The notes under the pieces are model-generated. The model was not told the DNA's origin and searched no databases. It saw only the letters and a program-made list of their open reading frames with translations. DNA of 64,000 nucleotides from Chrysemys picta bellii (lineage: Eukaryota > Chordata > Testudines > Emydidae), in contig NC_088798.1 in assembly GCF_011386835.1 (NCBI RefSeq), positions 8,990,001 to 9,054,000 of the forward strand, written 5' to 3'. Positions 1 through 11,516 of the stretch are shown in pieces. Within the stretch, counting starts at the first letter, position 1. Every line of letters starts with the position of its first letter. Made by a program: the position numbers and the translations under genes.

Positions 1-7
1 AGACGTT

Positions 8-1005
8 TCAGAGGGGTAGCTGTGTTAGTCTGTTTCAGCAAAAACAATGAGGTGTCTTGTGGCACCTTAAAGAATAACAAATTTATTAGAGCATAAGCTT
101 TTGTGAGCTATGACCCACTTCTTCAGATGTATGGAGTGAAAATTAGAGTAGGCAGGCATAAATATACAGCCCAAGAAAAGATGGGAGTTGCCTTACCAAG
201 TAGGGGGTCAATGATTCAATCAGGGTGGATGTGTCCCATTCCCAACAGTTGACAAGGAGGTGTGAATGTCAACAGAGAAAAAATTACTTTTTATAGTGCT
301 AACAATGCCAATTCCATCAGGGTGGACGGCCCTTACTCAACAGTTGATGGGAGATTACTTCTTGTAGTGACCCAGCCATTCCCAGTCTTTATTCAGGGCT
401 AATTTGATGGTGTCAAGTTTGCAAATGAATTCCAGTTCTGCAGTTTCTCGTTGAAGTCTATTTTTGAAGTTTTTTTGTTGAAGACCGGCCACTTTTAAGT
501 CTGAAATTGAGTGTTGAGGGAGGTTAAAATGCTCTCCCACTGGCTTTTGAATGTTATAATTCTTGACGTCTGCTTTGTGTCCATTTATTCTTTTGGGTAG
601 AGACTGTCCGTTTTGGCCAATGTACATGGCAGAGGGGCATTGCTGGCAACTGATGGCATATATCACATTATTGGATGTGCAAGTGAATGAGCCCCTTATG
701 GTGTGGCTGATGTGGCCATCCACCCTGATGGAATTGACATAGTTAGCATTACAAAAAGTAGTGTTTACTCTATTGATATTCACATCTTCTTGTCAACTGT
801 TGGGAATGGGACACATCCACCCTGATTGAATCATTAGTCCCCCACTTGGTAAGGCAACTCCCATCTTTTCTTGTGCTGTATATTTATGCCTGCCTACTGT
901 AATTTTCACTCCATACATCTGAAGAAGTAGGTCATAGCTCATGAAAGCTTATGCTCTAATAAATTTGTTAGTCTTTAAGGTGCCACAAGACGCCTCATTG
1001 TTTAT
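8..1005 (-). mobile_element. Penelope-like element with inverted LTR-like arms
   Basis: The block is a large fold-back. About 45-330 is the reverse complement of about 716-1005, with scattered mismatches. The arms carry the LTR-like sequence (AAGCTTATGCTCTAAT, then TAAATTTGTTAGTC, then AAGGTGCCAC) and run a short way into the unit that holds the endonuclease frame. The spacer and the right arm hold a GIY-YIG frame on the minus strand. LTR-like ends in direct or inverted order plus a C-terminal GIY-YIG nuclease are hallmarks of Penelope-like retroelements. No reverse transcriptase region is present, so this is an endonuclease-end fragment or a non-autonomous derivative. Other LTR fragments of this class lie at 15035-15165 and 58467-58964. 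Confidence 0.8.
355..783 (-). pseudogene. GIY-YIG endonuclease domain of a Penelope-like element
   Basis: This 142-codon open frame has the layout of the Penelope GIY-YIG nuclease. It shows NVIYAISC at about residues 39-46 (the GIY strand position), a second Cys-containing turn (QQCP), MYIGQ (the YIG position) at about 53-57, then KRINGH carrying the conserved Arg and His. A helical, charged tail follows. In the family this domain nicks target DNA for target-primed reverse transcription in the nucleus. The first ATG may not be the native start, because the frame begins next to the LTR-like arm and the upstream RT part is absent. The frame itself has no stop, but without RT it is best treated as a fragment. 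Identity is by motif only. Confidence 0.7.
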
Positions 1006-1155
1006 GTTGTGAGACAGTTAGTTGTTCTCCTTCATTAACTATCTGATCTTTGTTAACTCATGGAAGTGTAAACTGGTGTAATTTACATCTCCATTTACCC
1101 CCTCTTATAAATATGTTACATTAATTTAGATGAACTTAAATTTATTATGGATTAT

Positions 1156-1925
1156 TTATATTAGTGTAGTGCCTAACCACCCCAGTCATTAACCAGGACC
1201 CCATTGTGCTAGGCACTGTGCAAAAAGACTGTCCCTGCCCCAAAGAACTATAATCTAAGTATAATCGAGTGAGACAATATTGGTCAGCATGATAGATTGC
1301 GGTCTCAGCAGCAACCTAACTGTTAAGTTTTTTTCTAAGCATCACAGCAAAGGGGAGCTTTAAGAAGAAATCTGAAGAAGGATAATGTGTTAGTTCTGCA
1401 TGTGTCTTCAGGTAGATTCGCCCAAGCATGAGGGGCAACATGGGAGAAAACAGAAAGGTGTTTGTTTGAAGACTTAATGGGTGGGCAATGGAGGCTGAAA
1501 TCATGGACTGATCGGGGGCAGGAGCTGATCTTTTGATACCAGTTCAGAGATGATAGGGAGGGTGAGGATAGGTTGTGAAGGGTCTTGAAAACAAAGACAA
1601 GTAGCTTACAGTTGATACCATAGAAAGAAGGGAACCAGTGGAGAGATGCAAAGAAAGGGGTGACACAATCAATGCAATGGCCTAGGAAAATGATCTTTGC
1701 AGCAGCATTTGGAATAGATATGAGGGTGGCAAGATTGCATTTATCAATGTCGGAGAAAAGGATGTTGCAACATCAAGATGCAAGATGATGAGAGCCTGGA
1801 TGAGAGTTTTAGCTATGTGGATGGATAGGAAAGGCCACATGCTGTGCAGAAGAATCTGCAAGACTTTGATATAGCCTGGATGTGAGAAGCATATGTACTC
1901 ATATTCACTCAAATCAATCTCCAAT
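1156..1925 (-). mobile_element. Ancient L3/CR1-like LINE relic
   Basis: Read on the minus strand, 1530-1925 keeps degraded reverse-transcriptase C-terminal sequence. Visible pieces are HIAKTLIQALII, SLHWFPSF (family HWLPV) and VFKTLHNLSSPSL (family FK.LH.L.P.YL). The part near 1156-1260 matches the conserved L3-type 3' untranslated sequence (AGCACAATGGGGTCCTGG type, seen here in antisense). Several frame breaks mark it as old. Other L3-type tails lie at 21372-21510, 36634-36742, 37640-37905 and 59070-59195. The clade name is from memory of the family; a CR1/L2-group LINE is secure. Confidence 0.7.
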
Positions 1926-3242
1926 TATCAATGTGTAATTATCTCTCTCTCACACACACACACGTCCTCTGCATTTGTCCCATGGAATCTAAATAAGTGC
2001 AAGCAACTTTAAGTGAATGTAAGAATAACTTACATGCTGAGGAAGTGTAGAAATATCTGAAGTTTAAGTTAAAATAGCAGACCACTTTAAGATAACCTTT
2101 TTACACCTTCCTTTGGCTTCACAAGAATTAGGCTCCCTTACACATTGGTAGTTGGAAATAGGTGCAATGGGGTCCAAATTTAAGGAAATTTTATATAGGG
2201 TAAGAGAGTCTGTGGAAGCTAAAGTTACACCACTTATACCTCATCTTTTGGATGTAGCCCAATAGCACTGTCTGGAGTCAACAGTAGTGTAGGGAAGTGC
2301 TTTGCTAGCTTCCACACACAGCACTGCAAAGTTGCTTCTCTCCACTCCTGCAGTGTATCTGCTGTCCATTACTTGTTCCTTCTTAAGGCATGACAGAGAC
2401 TGTCAATCATGCCTAATTGTACAGCAAATTTCTAATGTAGACAAATGGTCTCTAAGAGAGATGAAGAGGAGGAGACCACAAAACACTTTTTCACTTAACA
2501 CCAAAACCAGGATCTGGACCCAAGTCTCCAGAGGTGAAAAGCTGGTGTATTAAACCTTTACATTGCTTCTAATGTAGCAGGACAGTTCATCATAAGAAAT
2601 ATCACACTTTTGCTTAGGAATAGTATTAGCTGACTCTTATACCACATATATTAAAGATACACATCACTTGGCTTAAAATAGAAAAAGTAATACAATGCTT
2701 AAAGTGACTACAAGCTTCACATGTTCAGACATGTGTGAATGAAGGCCCAGCCTGCATTTCCTTTGCTCTATTAATAAAAACTGCCACTTCAAAGATTAAC
2801 ATTTCACGCCTTTTATCTTTGTATTTTGTTTTGCCTTTTCATTCTGATTTTAAAATGTGCACATGAAGCATGTTTTTCTGGCCAGAAAGAATAGATCATA
2901 CAAAAATTTAACCATATTTGATATGAAAAAATCTTTTCTTAAATTTAGTCTTCTGTCTTAAATTATTCCTAAATACCATGGCAATAGGTCCACTATTCCT
3001 GACTCCTTACTGAACTATACTCTTTGCCACAAGACCATTACATGTTAGCCTGCACAATTATATCAAGGGTGAATCTCTGCCCATATTTTAGGTGGTTTAG
3101 GGATAAAAAAAGTTCAGAACTGAGATATATCTAGTCTTTTCTCCTCCACAAAAACAGTCATTCATCACTCTACTTCACACTAAACATTTATGTACCTAAA
3201 TTCAGCAACTATATCCAATTATTAGTAATAACTTATTACTAG
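1926..3242. other. No gene seen; AT-rich, short CA run
   Basis: There is a (TC)n/(CA)n microsatellite at about 1940-1965. The rest is AT-rich unique-looking sequence with no convincing coding frame, tRNA or repeat that I recognise. Confidence 0.5.
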
Positions 3243-3254
3243 AAGATTGGACAA

Positions 3255-4373
3255 ATGGCCAGGGAGGAGTATAAAAATATTGCTCAGGCATGCAGGAGTG
3301 AAATCAGGAAGGCCAAATCACACTTGGAGTTGCAGTTAGCAAGAGATGTTAAGAGTAACAAGAAGGGTTTCTTCAGGTATGTTAGCAACAAGAAGAAAAT
3401 CAAGGAAAGTGTGGGCCCCTTACTGAATGAGGGAGGCAACCTAGTGACTGAGGATGTGGAAAAAGCTAATGTACTCAATGATTTTTTTGCCTCTGTCTTC
3501 ACGAACAAGGTCAGCTCCCAGACTGCTGCACTGGGCAGTACAGTATGGGGAGAAGGTGACCAGCCCTCTGTGGAGAAAGAAGTGGTTCGGGACTATTTAG
3601 AAAAACTGGACGTGCACAAGTCCATGGGGCCGGATGTGCTGCATCCGAGGGTGCTAAAGGAGTTGGCGGGTGAGATTGCAGAGCCATTAGCCATTATTTT
3701 TGAAAACTCATGGCGATCGGGGGAGGTCCCGGATGACTGGAAAAAGGCTAATGTAGTGCCCATCTTTAAAAAAGGGAAGGAGGAGGATCCAGGGAACTAC
3801 AGGCCAGTCAGCCTCACCTCAGTCCCTGGAAAAATCATGGAGCAGGTCCTCAAGGAATCAATTATGAAACATTTAGAGGAGAGGAAAGTGATCAGGAACA
3901 GTCAGCATGGATTCACCAAGGGGAAGTCGTGCCTGACTAACCTAATTGCCTTCTATGATGAGATAACTGGCTCTGTGGATGAGGGGAAAGCAGTGGATGT
4001 GTTATTCCTTGACTTTAGCAAAGCTTTTGATACGGTCTCCCACAGTATTCTTACCGCCAAGTTAAAGAAGTATGGGCTGGATGAATGGACTGTAAGGTGG
4101 ATAGAAAGCTGGCTAGATCGTCGGGCTCAACGGGTAGTGATCAATGGCTCCATGTCTAGTTGGCAGCCGGTTTCAAGCGGAGTGCCCCAAGGGTCAGTCC
4201 TGGGGCCGGTTTTGTTTAATATCTTTATTAATGATCTGGAGGATGGTGTGGACTGCACTCTCAGCAAGTTTGCAGATGACACTAAACTAGGAGGCGTGGT
4301 AGATACACTAGAGGGTAGGGATCGGATCCAGAGGGACCTAGACAAATTAGAGGATTGGGCCAAAAAAACCTGA
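3255..4373 (+). pseudogene. CR1 ORF2 reverse transcriptase (first frame)
   Basis: This 372-codon frame covers the linker and most of the RT. It has [15 protein letters not shown] near residues 160-174, NYRPVSLTS near 181-189, LDFSKAFD (motif A with the catalytic Asp) at 252-259, GVPQGSVLG (motif B) at 309-317, and FADD (motif C, the catalytic Asp pair) at 339-342. In the family this enzyme copies its own RNA at nicked chromosomal DNA. The frame ends at 4373 only because the run of seven A at 4362-4368 appears to have lost one A; the pol sequence goes on in the frame of 4355-5071. The ATG at 3255 is not a native start, since the EN domain is missing upstream. Confidence 0.9.
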
Positions 4374-5071
4374 TGAGGTTCAACAAGGACAAGTGCAGAG
4401 TCCTGCACTTAGGACGGAAGAATCCCATGCACTGCTACAGACTAGGGACCGAATGGCTAGGTAGCAGTTCTGCAGAAAAGGACCTAGGGGTCACAGTGGA
4501 CGAGAAGCTGGATATGAGTCAACAGTGTGCTCTTGTTGCCAAGAAGGCTAATGGCATTTTGGGCTGTATAAGTAGGGGCATTGCCAGCAGATCGAGGAAC
4601 GTGATCGTTCCCCTTTATTTGACATTGGTGAGGCCTCATCTGGAATACTGTGTCCAGTTTTGGGCCCCACACTACAAGAAGGATGTGAAAAAATTGGAAA
4701 GAGTCCAACGGAGGGCAACAAAAATGATTAGGGGTCTGGAGCACATGACTTATGAGGAGAGGCTGAGAGAACTGGGATTGTTTAGTCTCCAGAAGAGAAG
4801 AATGAGGGGGGATTTGATAGCAGCCTTCAACTACCTGAAGGGGGGTTCCAAAGAGGATGGAGCTCGGCTGTTCTCAGTGGTGGCAGATGACAGAACAAGG
4901 AGCAATGGTCTCAAGTTGCAGTGGGGGAGGTCCAGGTTGGATATTAGGAAAAACTATTTCACTAGGAGGGTGGTGAAACACTGGAATGCGTTACCTAGGG
5001 AGGTGGTGGAGTCTCCTTCCTTGGAGGTTTTTAAGGCCCGGCTTGACAAAGCCCTGGCTGGGATGATTTAG
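4355..5071 (+). pseudogene. CR1 ORF2 C-terminal part after frameshift
   Basis: This 238-codon continuation of the pol protein lies in the next frame. It shows [15 protein letters not shown] (thumb region), then [49 protein letters not shown], and ends LDKALAGMI followed by a TAG stop, the usual CR1 C terminus. It overlaps the first frame by 19 bases, which shows a single one-base shift rather than a second gene. The TAG is followed by about 90 bases of 3' untranslated sequence with the tail hairpin. No further stop is present. Confidence 0.9.
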
Positions 5072-5163
5072 TTGGGAATTGGTCCTGCTATGAGCAGGGG
5101 GTTGGACTAGATGACCCCTTGAGGTCCCTTCCAACCCTGATATTCTATGATTCTATGATTCTA

Positions 5164-8100
5164 ACTCCCTTTGTAAATACCAATTTTATGCAATATATGA
5201 CAGTATATATAGGGAGCAGTTCACACACCACTGAAATGTAGCTATCTTTGGGATAGCTGTTGTACCAGCAACACTAAACAATATTTGTAGCAGGTGAAAT
5301 GAAAAATAATTTATTCAAGAAAAACAATAGGAAATGTTTAGAGAATATCAGCCAAAATGAAATTTAGCCAAGAAAGTTGGCCAACACTTTTGTCTTTGAA
5401 GAGTTCCCAGGGACCATTATTGACCCCAGTGATCAGGACCCTGGTTTCATCTTAGCCTTCAAAAGATAGCTGCAGTCTCCCCCATCCTGGGCTGAAGTAC
5501 TAATTCAAACGAAAGAGTGCTATCTACCTAATCACCAACATGAGTTGAAATATAAAAGGATTCAAACAAAACTGCTTTTGAATTAATAGCCATGTAATTC
5601 TGAAGTCCCAATTCACTAAGCAATGATAACTTTAGTGTCATTTGGCAGAAAACAATAATAAAGCAATCTGTAAACATGCTAGTTATGCTAATGGTATTAC
5701 AATAATGTTTTACTTCTTTCCCCAAATTAGGTCATGTAATCTGAATACTGACCAAAATAAAATGGGAAACCCAGGAGATTTTTTTTTATGTTATAAGGCA
5801 CACTCTCTGGCAAGAAAATTAAAGACATTCAAGTCTTCAAATATTAGGAGTGAAATATCTATTTTTAGTCTCAAAAGACAGAACTACTATTTAAAGACCG
5901 ACCAAATATTCCTGGTTTTTTGCACTGGAATGTTTAAGGAGACTGTGATGTAGTTAAATATATGTACTATGTTTTCCTTCCCCTTTGCTAATCAAACAGC
6001 AACAAAAGATTTTATAAAGGAATTAAAAAGTGTTAAGGCAATGTCCCTTTAAGTAAATAGACTAAATGTTTTGAGCTGAAAGTTTCTAAGAGAATGGAAG
6101 ACAGCTATAGACAGCTCTTTAATGTAGCAGAAAAAAAATGGCACAATAATAACATCCAATGGTTAATGCTGAAGAAAGACAAACTCAGACTAGACATAAA
6201 ACATAAATTGCCTTTCAGCTGAGGGATATGAGCTGACACAGAGGCATGATGGGCCTTTTGACTCATTTTGCTAAGCACTGAAGAGGGTGATCTATGTCTA
6301 TATTCACCCTGGGGGCGATACTCTTTCCTACTCTTATCTGGTGACTGAATAGAAGAGGTCTTGATTGCTCTGCTGGATTCAATAGTTAAAGAGTTCAATC
6401 TCTTCAATGAAGAATGAGCCCGGGAGCTTGGAGTAGAGCTATGGCTCACATGAGCACTAGCCAAAAGTGTCTGCTCAGGTTTGGCAGGATCTTTTCTCTC
6501 ATGCTCTGAATAGGCTCTTGTCGAATGCAGTAGAAGAAAGAGGTTGAGACAGGCCTCCCTCACTTTCGGTGTCCTCTTGGAGAAAGAGTAACAGATTGAG
6601 CACCTGTCAGGGATGTACCCCTCACCAAGGTAGAAGAGGCACTAACACTGTACATCACTGAGCAGCCTTACAAGAGGGGTGAGTTTTAAAATCCAGGGTT
6701 TTAAATCTCAGCCATAGTGGCTTCAGTCCTGGTTCTGGCCATATCTCTTAATTCATTACAAAAGTTTTGGTTGGTTGGCTGGTTTGTTTGCTTGCTTGCC
6801 TGCCAATGGGCATACAGCTAATAAACCTATATTATCTACAGTGGCTATACAAACTAACTATTATTAACTTGCCTAACGAGATCGCACAAAGCACAGAATA
6901 AGCGGACACGGCCAGGATTCCATCTCATTGTCACACGTAATAAGAAGGAACTGAGCCTGAACAGTTGAGTCTTCTTTGTCTTTATCTCCTCAAGCCAAAT
7001 TAGGGCAATCTGGGGCCCCAGACACACCATGACACTGGGCCCCGCATGCCTTGGCTGACCTTCCGCTTGAAGCCCATGTATAAGTGTTTGCAAAATTAGG
7101 ACCTAAAGGCAAAATCTTTGTACTACTGAAATCAACTGCATTGCACCACCGGACTACAGCAGCAGCAATATTTGTTACACATGAAAAAGGGGATGAGAAA
7201 AACATTTTAAGCTAGAGGGAAAAGAAATAAAAAGGTAACAGGAAAATGAGAGAGGGAAAAGATGTTCCTTTTGGTAAAAACTTATTTAGAAAAGAAAATG
7301 TTCAGAACAATAATAAGGAAGGAACTAATCATATATTTGTTCATTTAATGAAAGCAGGTAAATTAAATGTGAAATTGTATTTTAATTAAATAATGTAAAC
7401 TGTGAAATATTAGTTTCTTTAAAAATATATATACACCTACAGCATATAATTTAATATATGCTAATATATTTCATCTTTCAGTACAGTTTTCATCTTACAG
7501 TTACATTTCTTTTAATTAATAAATACCCTTTAAGTGTCGATATCTGTGTAACATGAGAATAAAACCCAATCTTTATAAATCAATTCATTTCTTCATGTAA
7601 CAAAAGAATTGGCCACACTATTCCTTGTTACAGGAATCTTCCCATATCTATGATTTTGCTATACTATCCGGTACTCTACTCACCTCTACTCTCAAAGGGA
7701 AATGGGAGAAACTCCGACACATGGAGGACAGAATTTTCATTACCTTTGCTACTGTGGGCCCAATTCTAAAGACTTGGTCAGGCAAACATCCCATTGATGT
7801 CAATGGGATTTTGCCAGGGTATGGCTATGAAGGATTAGGGCATGTTAACTCTTTGTTAAAGCAATATAACAAGAGCCATTATCATCTACATTTTCAAAAA
7901 GAGGCGGGCAACTTGTACCCCGTAATGCATTAACCACATTTGTGCATGTAAAACACTTTTTTTATTTTTTAAACAAAATAATTCTGCAAACATATCTGCA
8001 TAACTTTACATGCTGCGAGTAGACCATTGTCTTCAAAATTTAAAATTTGCCATAGGTGAAAATCTTTGCAAGATCAGGGCCTAAGTAAATATAAGTGTAT

Positions 8101-8399
8101 GTATTTTTGCAGACTTAAGCGATCCCTCACTTTTTGAAAAAAACTGTGCATATAATGTCTTATGCTAACAGGAGAGAGAGAGATGCTCTATGATGCATGA
8201 AATATTTCTTATATCTATTATATAGGTTGAACTGTTCCAAAACAAATCTTTTAGAGAGTGGTGTCCCCATAATACTTTCAATGTCCCTTTATGAATGGAT
8301 TTTCTGACTCTAAGATATCAAGAGTATAACTTCAGCTAGCCAGAGGCCCATCTGTTGTTTTATTTCCAGAGTATCCATTCTTCATGTAGCTTTTTTTTC
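5164..8399. other. No gene seen; AT-rich with faint old repeats
   Basis: A stretch around 5400-5530 resembles very old vertebrate SINE-like sequence, but not enough to name it. A 152-codon Ser-rich frame on the minus strand at 6105-6563 has no recognisable domain. Around 7780-7830 is the widespread amniote phrase on CAATGGGATT. No host exon, tRNA or intact element was recognised. Confidence 0.4.
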
Positions 8400-8530
8400 A
8401 ATTTTCAAAGAATCCTAGAAATTAGAGTTGGAACAGACTTTTCAGGTCATCCCCCCTATCAAAGGACATTTCCTACATTATAATTGTGAAGGTTTCATTC
8501 AGGACAGTTTTAAGTGACTTTAGCAATGAA
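8400..8530 (-). mobile_element. CR1-like 3' tail fragment
   Basis: The antisense phrase AGAATCCTAGAAATTAGAG, then a TTGGAACAGAC-type stretch and GGTCATCCCCC, match the 3' end of a CR1-type LINE. It is short and diverged. Confidence 0.5.
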
Positions 8531-8877
8531 TTTTCCATCTCTTTTCCTATGAGAGTATACTTACGCTGTGCAATAGAGAGCTGTTGATTTGTATATGTTA
8601 AGTTTTTCCAAAGATTGTGTAACCTGTAATATCAAATATATTTACTTCATTACTTCCTATTTGTTCATACTCTTTTTCTATCTTTACTTGCTTAAGACAA
8701 TTTTTTTTAATCTGAAATCAGCCATTTTAGAATGATTGATTTTATCTTCTTGCATATGTATTAATTGAGCTAATGTCTTTTTTTCCGATGGCATAAAGCC
8801 CCTTAATATTGCAAGACTTAAAATTCTGCTGTTTTAGACAAAACAAGGAATGTAGACTCTGATCCTGCAAAGACTTA

Positions 8878-9008
8878 GGGCAGGTCTACACTTAAAACGC
8901 TGCAACGCCGCAGGTGCACTGTTGTAGCACTTAAGTGAAGTTGTTCCTACGCTGACTGGAGAGCTTCCTATCCTAACACCTCCATGAGAGGCAGTAGCTA
9001 ACTCAAAG
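8878..9008. mobile_element. Truncated Harbinger-type MITE
   Basis: The left terminus GGGCAGGTCTACACTTA follows a TTA at 8875-8877. It is the same terminal motif as in the MITEs at 33716 and 45635. Only the left part (palindromic core start) remains. The sequence changes to CR1 near 9009, and the right terminus is not found beyond the CR1. Most likely CR1 inserted and the distal part was deleted. Confidence 0.6.
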
Positions 9009-9931
9009 GGAGAAGCAAAATTTGCAGATGATATGAAACTACTCAAGACAGTTAAGTCCAAAGCAGATTGCGAAGAACTACAAAAGGTTCTCTCAAAACT
9101 GGGTGACTGGGCAACAAAATGGCAGATGAAATTCAATGTTGATAAATGCAAAGTAATGCACATTGAAAAACATAACCCCAACTATACATATAAAATGATG
9201 GGGTCTAAATTAGCTGTTACCACTCAAGAAAGAGATATTGGAGTCATTGTGGATAGTTCTTGGAAAACATCCACTCAATGTGCAGTGGCAGTCAAAAAAG
9301 CGAACAGAATGTTGGGAATCATTAAAAAAGGGATAGATAAGGCAGAAAATATACTGCCTCTATATATATAAATCCATGGTACGCCCACATCTTGAATACT
9401 GCCTGCAGATGTGGTTGCCCCATCTCAAAAAAAGATATATTGGAATTGGAAAATGTTCAAAAAGGGCAACAAAAATTATTAGGGGTATGGAACAGCTTCC
9501 ATATGAGGAGAGATTAATAAGATTGGAACTTTTCAGGTTGGAAAAGAGATGACCAAGGGGGGATATGATAGAGGTCTATAAAATCATGACTGGTGTGGAG
9601 AAAGTAAATAAGGAAGTGTTATTTACTCCTTCTCATAACACAAGAATGAAGGGTCACCAAATGAAATGAATAGGCAGCAGGTTTAAAACAAACAAAAGGA
9701 ATTATTTTTTCATGCACTGCACACTCAGTCTGTGGAACTGGATAGGCAGGGATGGTGTTCCTGGCCTGTTTGCCAGAAGCTGGGAATGGACGACGGGGGA
9801 TGGATCAATTGATGATTACCTGTTCTGTTCATTTCCTCTGGGGCACCTGGCATTGGTTACTGTCGGAAGACAGGATACTGGCCTAGATGGACCTTTGGTC
9901 TGACCCAGGATGGCTGTTCTTTTGTTTACAG
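9009..9931 (+). mobile_element. CR1 LINE 3' fragment (TCTGACCCAG-tail type)
   Basis: The fragment begins at the RT motif C (AKFADD at about 9018-9035) and runs through the RT C-terminal region to the tail, GATGGACCTTTGGTCTGACC near 9888-9905. The frame 9033-9371 shows CKVMHIEKHNPNYTYKM, ERDIGVIVDSS and AVKKANRMLGIIKKGIDK. Frame breaks occur after 9371 (a base change in TATATAAATCC) and further down. It is a different CR1 subfamily from the copy at 3243 and the same one as 28440-34490. It abuts a truncated MITE on the left. Confidence 0.88.
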
Positions 9932-11432
9932 TGAGTCTTTAACCCCATTCACAATTCAAGAGGCAGACCAGACCTGTCAGTCACAGGCAGAGAGGGGGTA
10001 GACCAAACACCTGAAACGCTGTTTGAGACAGCTCCTGCAGTTGCTGCCACAGAACTACTTAATGTAGCATTGAAACTATTAACTAAGAATGCCTACTTCA
10101 GATCCCCCTAGTAAAATTAATCACTGCAGAACATGAAATTTCCTCAGCCAAAAAAGACATCTACCAATATATATTTCAGAAGAGTAATATTTTACCCGGG
10201 TGGGTCCAATCTGCAGACTCTGTGACCCATAACCATAGCCTGTACATTTTGAAAGCACAGTGAAAACAACCACTCTCAAACATAATCACCATCAAAAATA
10301 ATCAGTGATGATTTAATGAGTATTTTCACCCACCAACCATAATTGTATGTATTTTGTAGAGGTGGGGATTAATGGTATTTCATGGTGGCAGAATAAATTA
10401 ATGTTGCCTGGACTTTAAAGGTCATTGCTGACAAATTTAGGGGTTGCTACCAAGGATTTTGGTTCCAATTGTGCCATGGATACACATGGTCATGACTACA
10501 GGAAATAATCTTGCCCTGGCCCCAAAAGGATTGATAAAATCACCTAATACATCTTTTCTATCTTTGGTTTCTTTTGTTCTAAACAATCTAAAGGTCAGCA
10601 CGTAAATAATACCTGCAATTTCCACTGACATTTCTACATTCACTCTATTAACAGAGCTTAGGCAAAACCTATCTCATCATTTGGGGCTGCCATTTTTTCC
10701 TCCTAGCACACTTTTCACACACCCTTTCCTCCCACACATCAGCCACCTCTGCCATTTTATCATACCCTCTGGCTGCAAAACATGGCTTCATACAATAATG
10801 CAGCTGCCATTCAACTCTTTAAAAACCAATCTTTGGGACTGAAAGTCCTGAGGTCACAGTCAAACCTGGGTCTCGCACAAAGACTTACTACTGTTCTGAA
10901 TTTGTTATTTTAAAATTAAGAAATAACAAAGTAATATCCACTGAGAGGTGGATGCTTCTGAAAAGAAGAGAGCTTGCTCATGAGGGTTTTTAAGCTTCCG
11001 CTTGGTGACTTTTTAGCTTTTATCTCCGCCCAGGTTGCAGTATCCCTAAACAAAGAGCATATTAATACAAACTGCAATTTTTATTTCTGAAAATAAAGTT
11101 AAAATAAAAGACATGCACTTTAAACCAAAAGAGATTAATTCAAACTTCAAACTCACTAGATGCAACATATTTATCAAGGAGCAATACACACAATATTGTA
11201 GTTCACATAGAGAAATTTATGTATTTTTATTTTTAAATGAAAAAATGTTAAAAATTCAGTGATTAAAAAGGAACTGTTTGATTAATATTTATGTGGTACT
11301 AAATTAGTTAACTTGTAACCAGCTTTACTTGTTGTTTAGAACTGACATTTTAATTTTCTTTCCACACAATTCATGGGAGAAAAACAAATATACAACTGTC
11401 ACATAAAAAGAAGAAACGAAATGTAAAAACTT
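9932..11432. other. No gene seen
   Basis: AT-rich sequence with no recognisable coding frame, RNA gene or repeat family. A minus-strand frame of 68 codons at 10437-10643 has no domain. Confidence 0.45.
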
Positions 11433-11516
11433 AGGGAGGGATAGCTCAGTGGGTTGAGCATTGGCCTACTAAACCTAGGGTCCCTTCCAGCTCTATGAGA
11501 TAGGTATATCTCCATA
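11433..11516 (+). mobile_element. tRNA-derived SINE, internally deleted
   Basis: The head GGGAGGGATAGCTCAGTGGG contains an A-box-like promoter (TAGCTCAGTGG). It is followed by TTGAGCATTGGCCT and then jumps directly to the tail phrase GGGTCCCTTCCAGCTCTATG. Compared with the copy at 14064-14238 about 90 bases are missing from the middle. It is the turtle-type pol III SINE. Confidence 0.8.

Larger units (their letters stand above)
3243..5163 (+). mobile_element. CR1 LINE, 5'-truncated, nearly intact 3' half
   Basis: The element starts within the linker between endonuclease and RT and runs to the CR1 3' end. That end has the GGGTTGGACTAGATGACC tail stem and three ATTCTATG-type octamers at about 5140-5162. 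The pol frame is open except for one break at the A run 4362-4368. This is the turtle CR1 type whose copies are usually many-fold more damaged, which suggests a fairly young insertion. 5' truncation is normal for target-primed reverse transcription. I see no target duplication, as is usual for CR1. Confidence 0.93.

Noticed and set aside
1940..1965. CRISPR or regulatory repeat
   Set aside because: A simple (TC)n/(CA)n microsatellite; no spacer structure, and the sequence is vertebrate.
6105..6563. 152-codon Ser-rich minus-strand frame
   Set aside because: It has no start context, domain or splice signals, and composition alone does not support a gene. It might be a retroelement gag remnant but there is no evidence.
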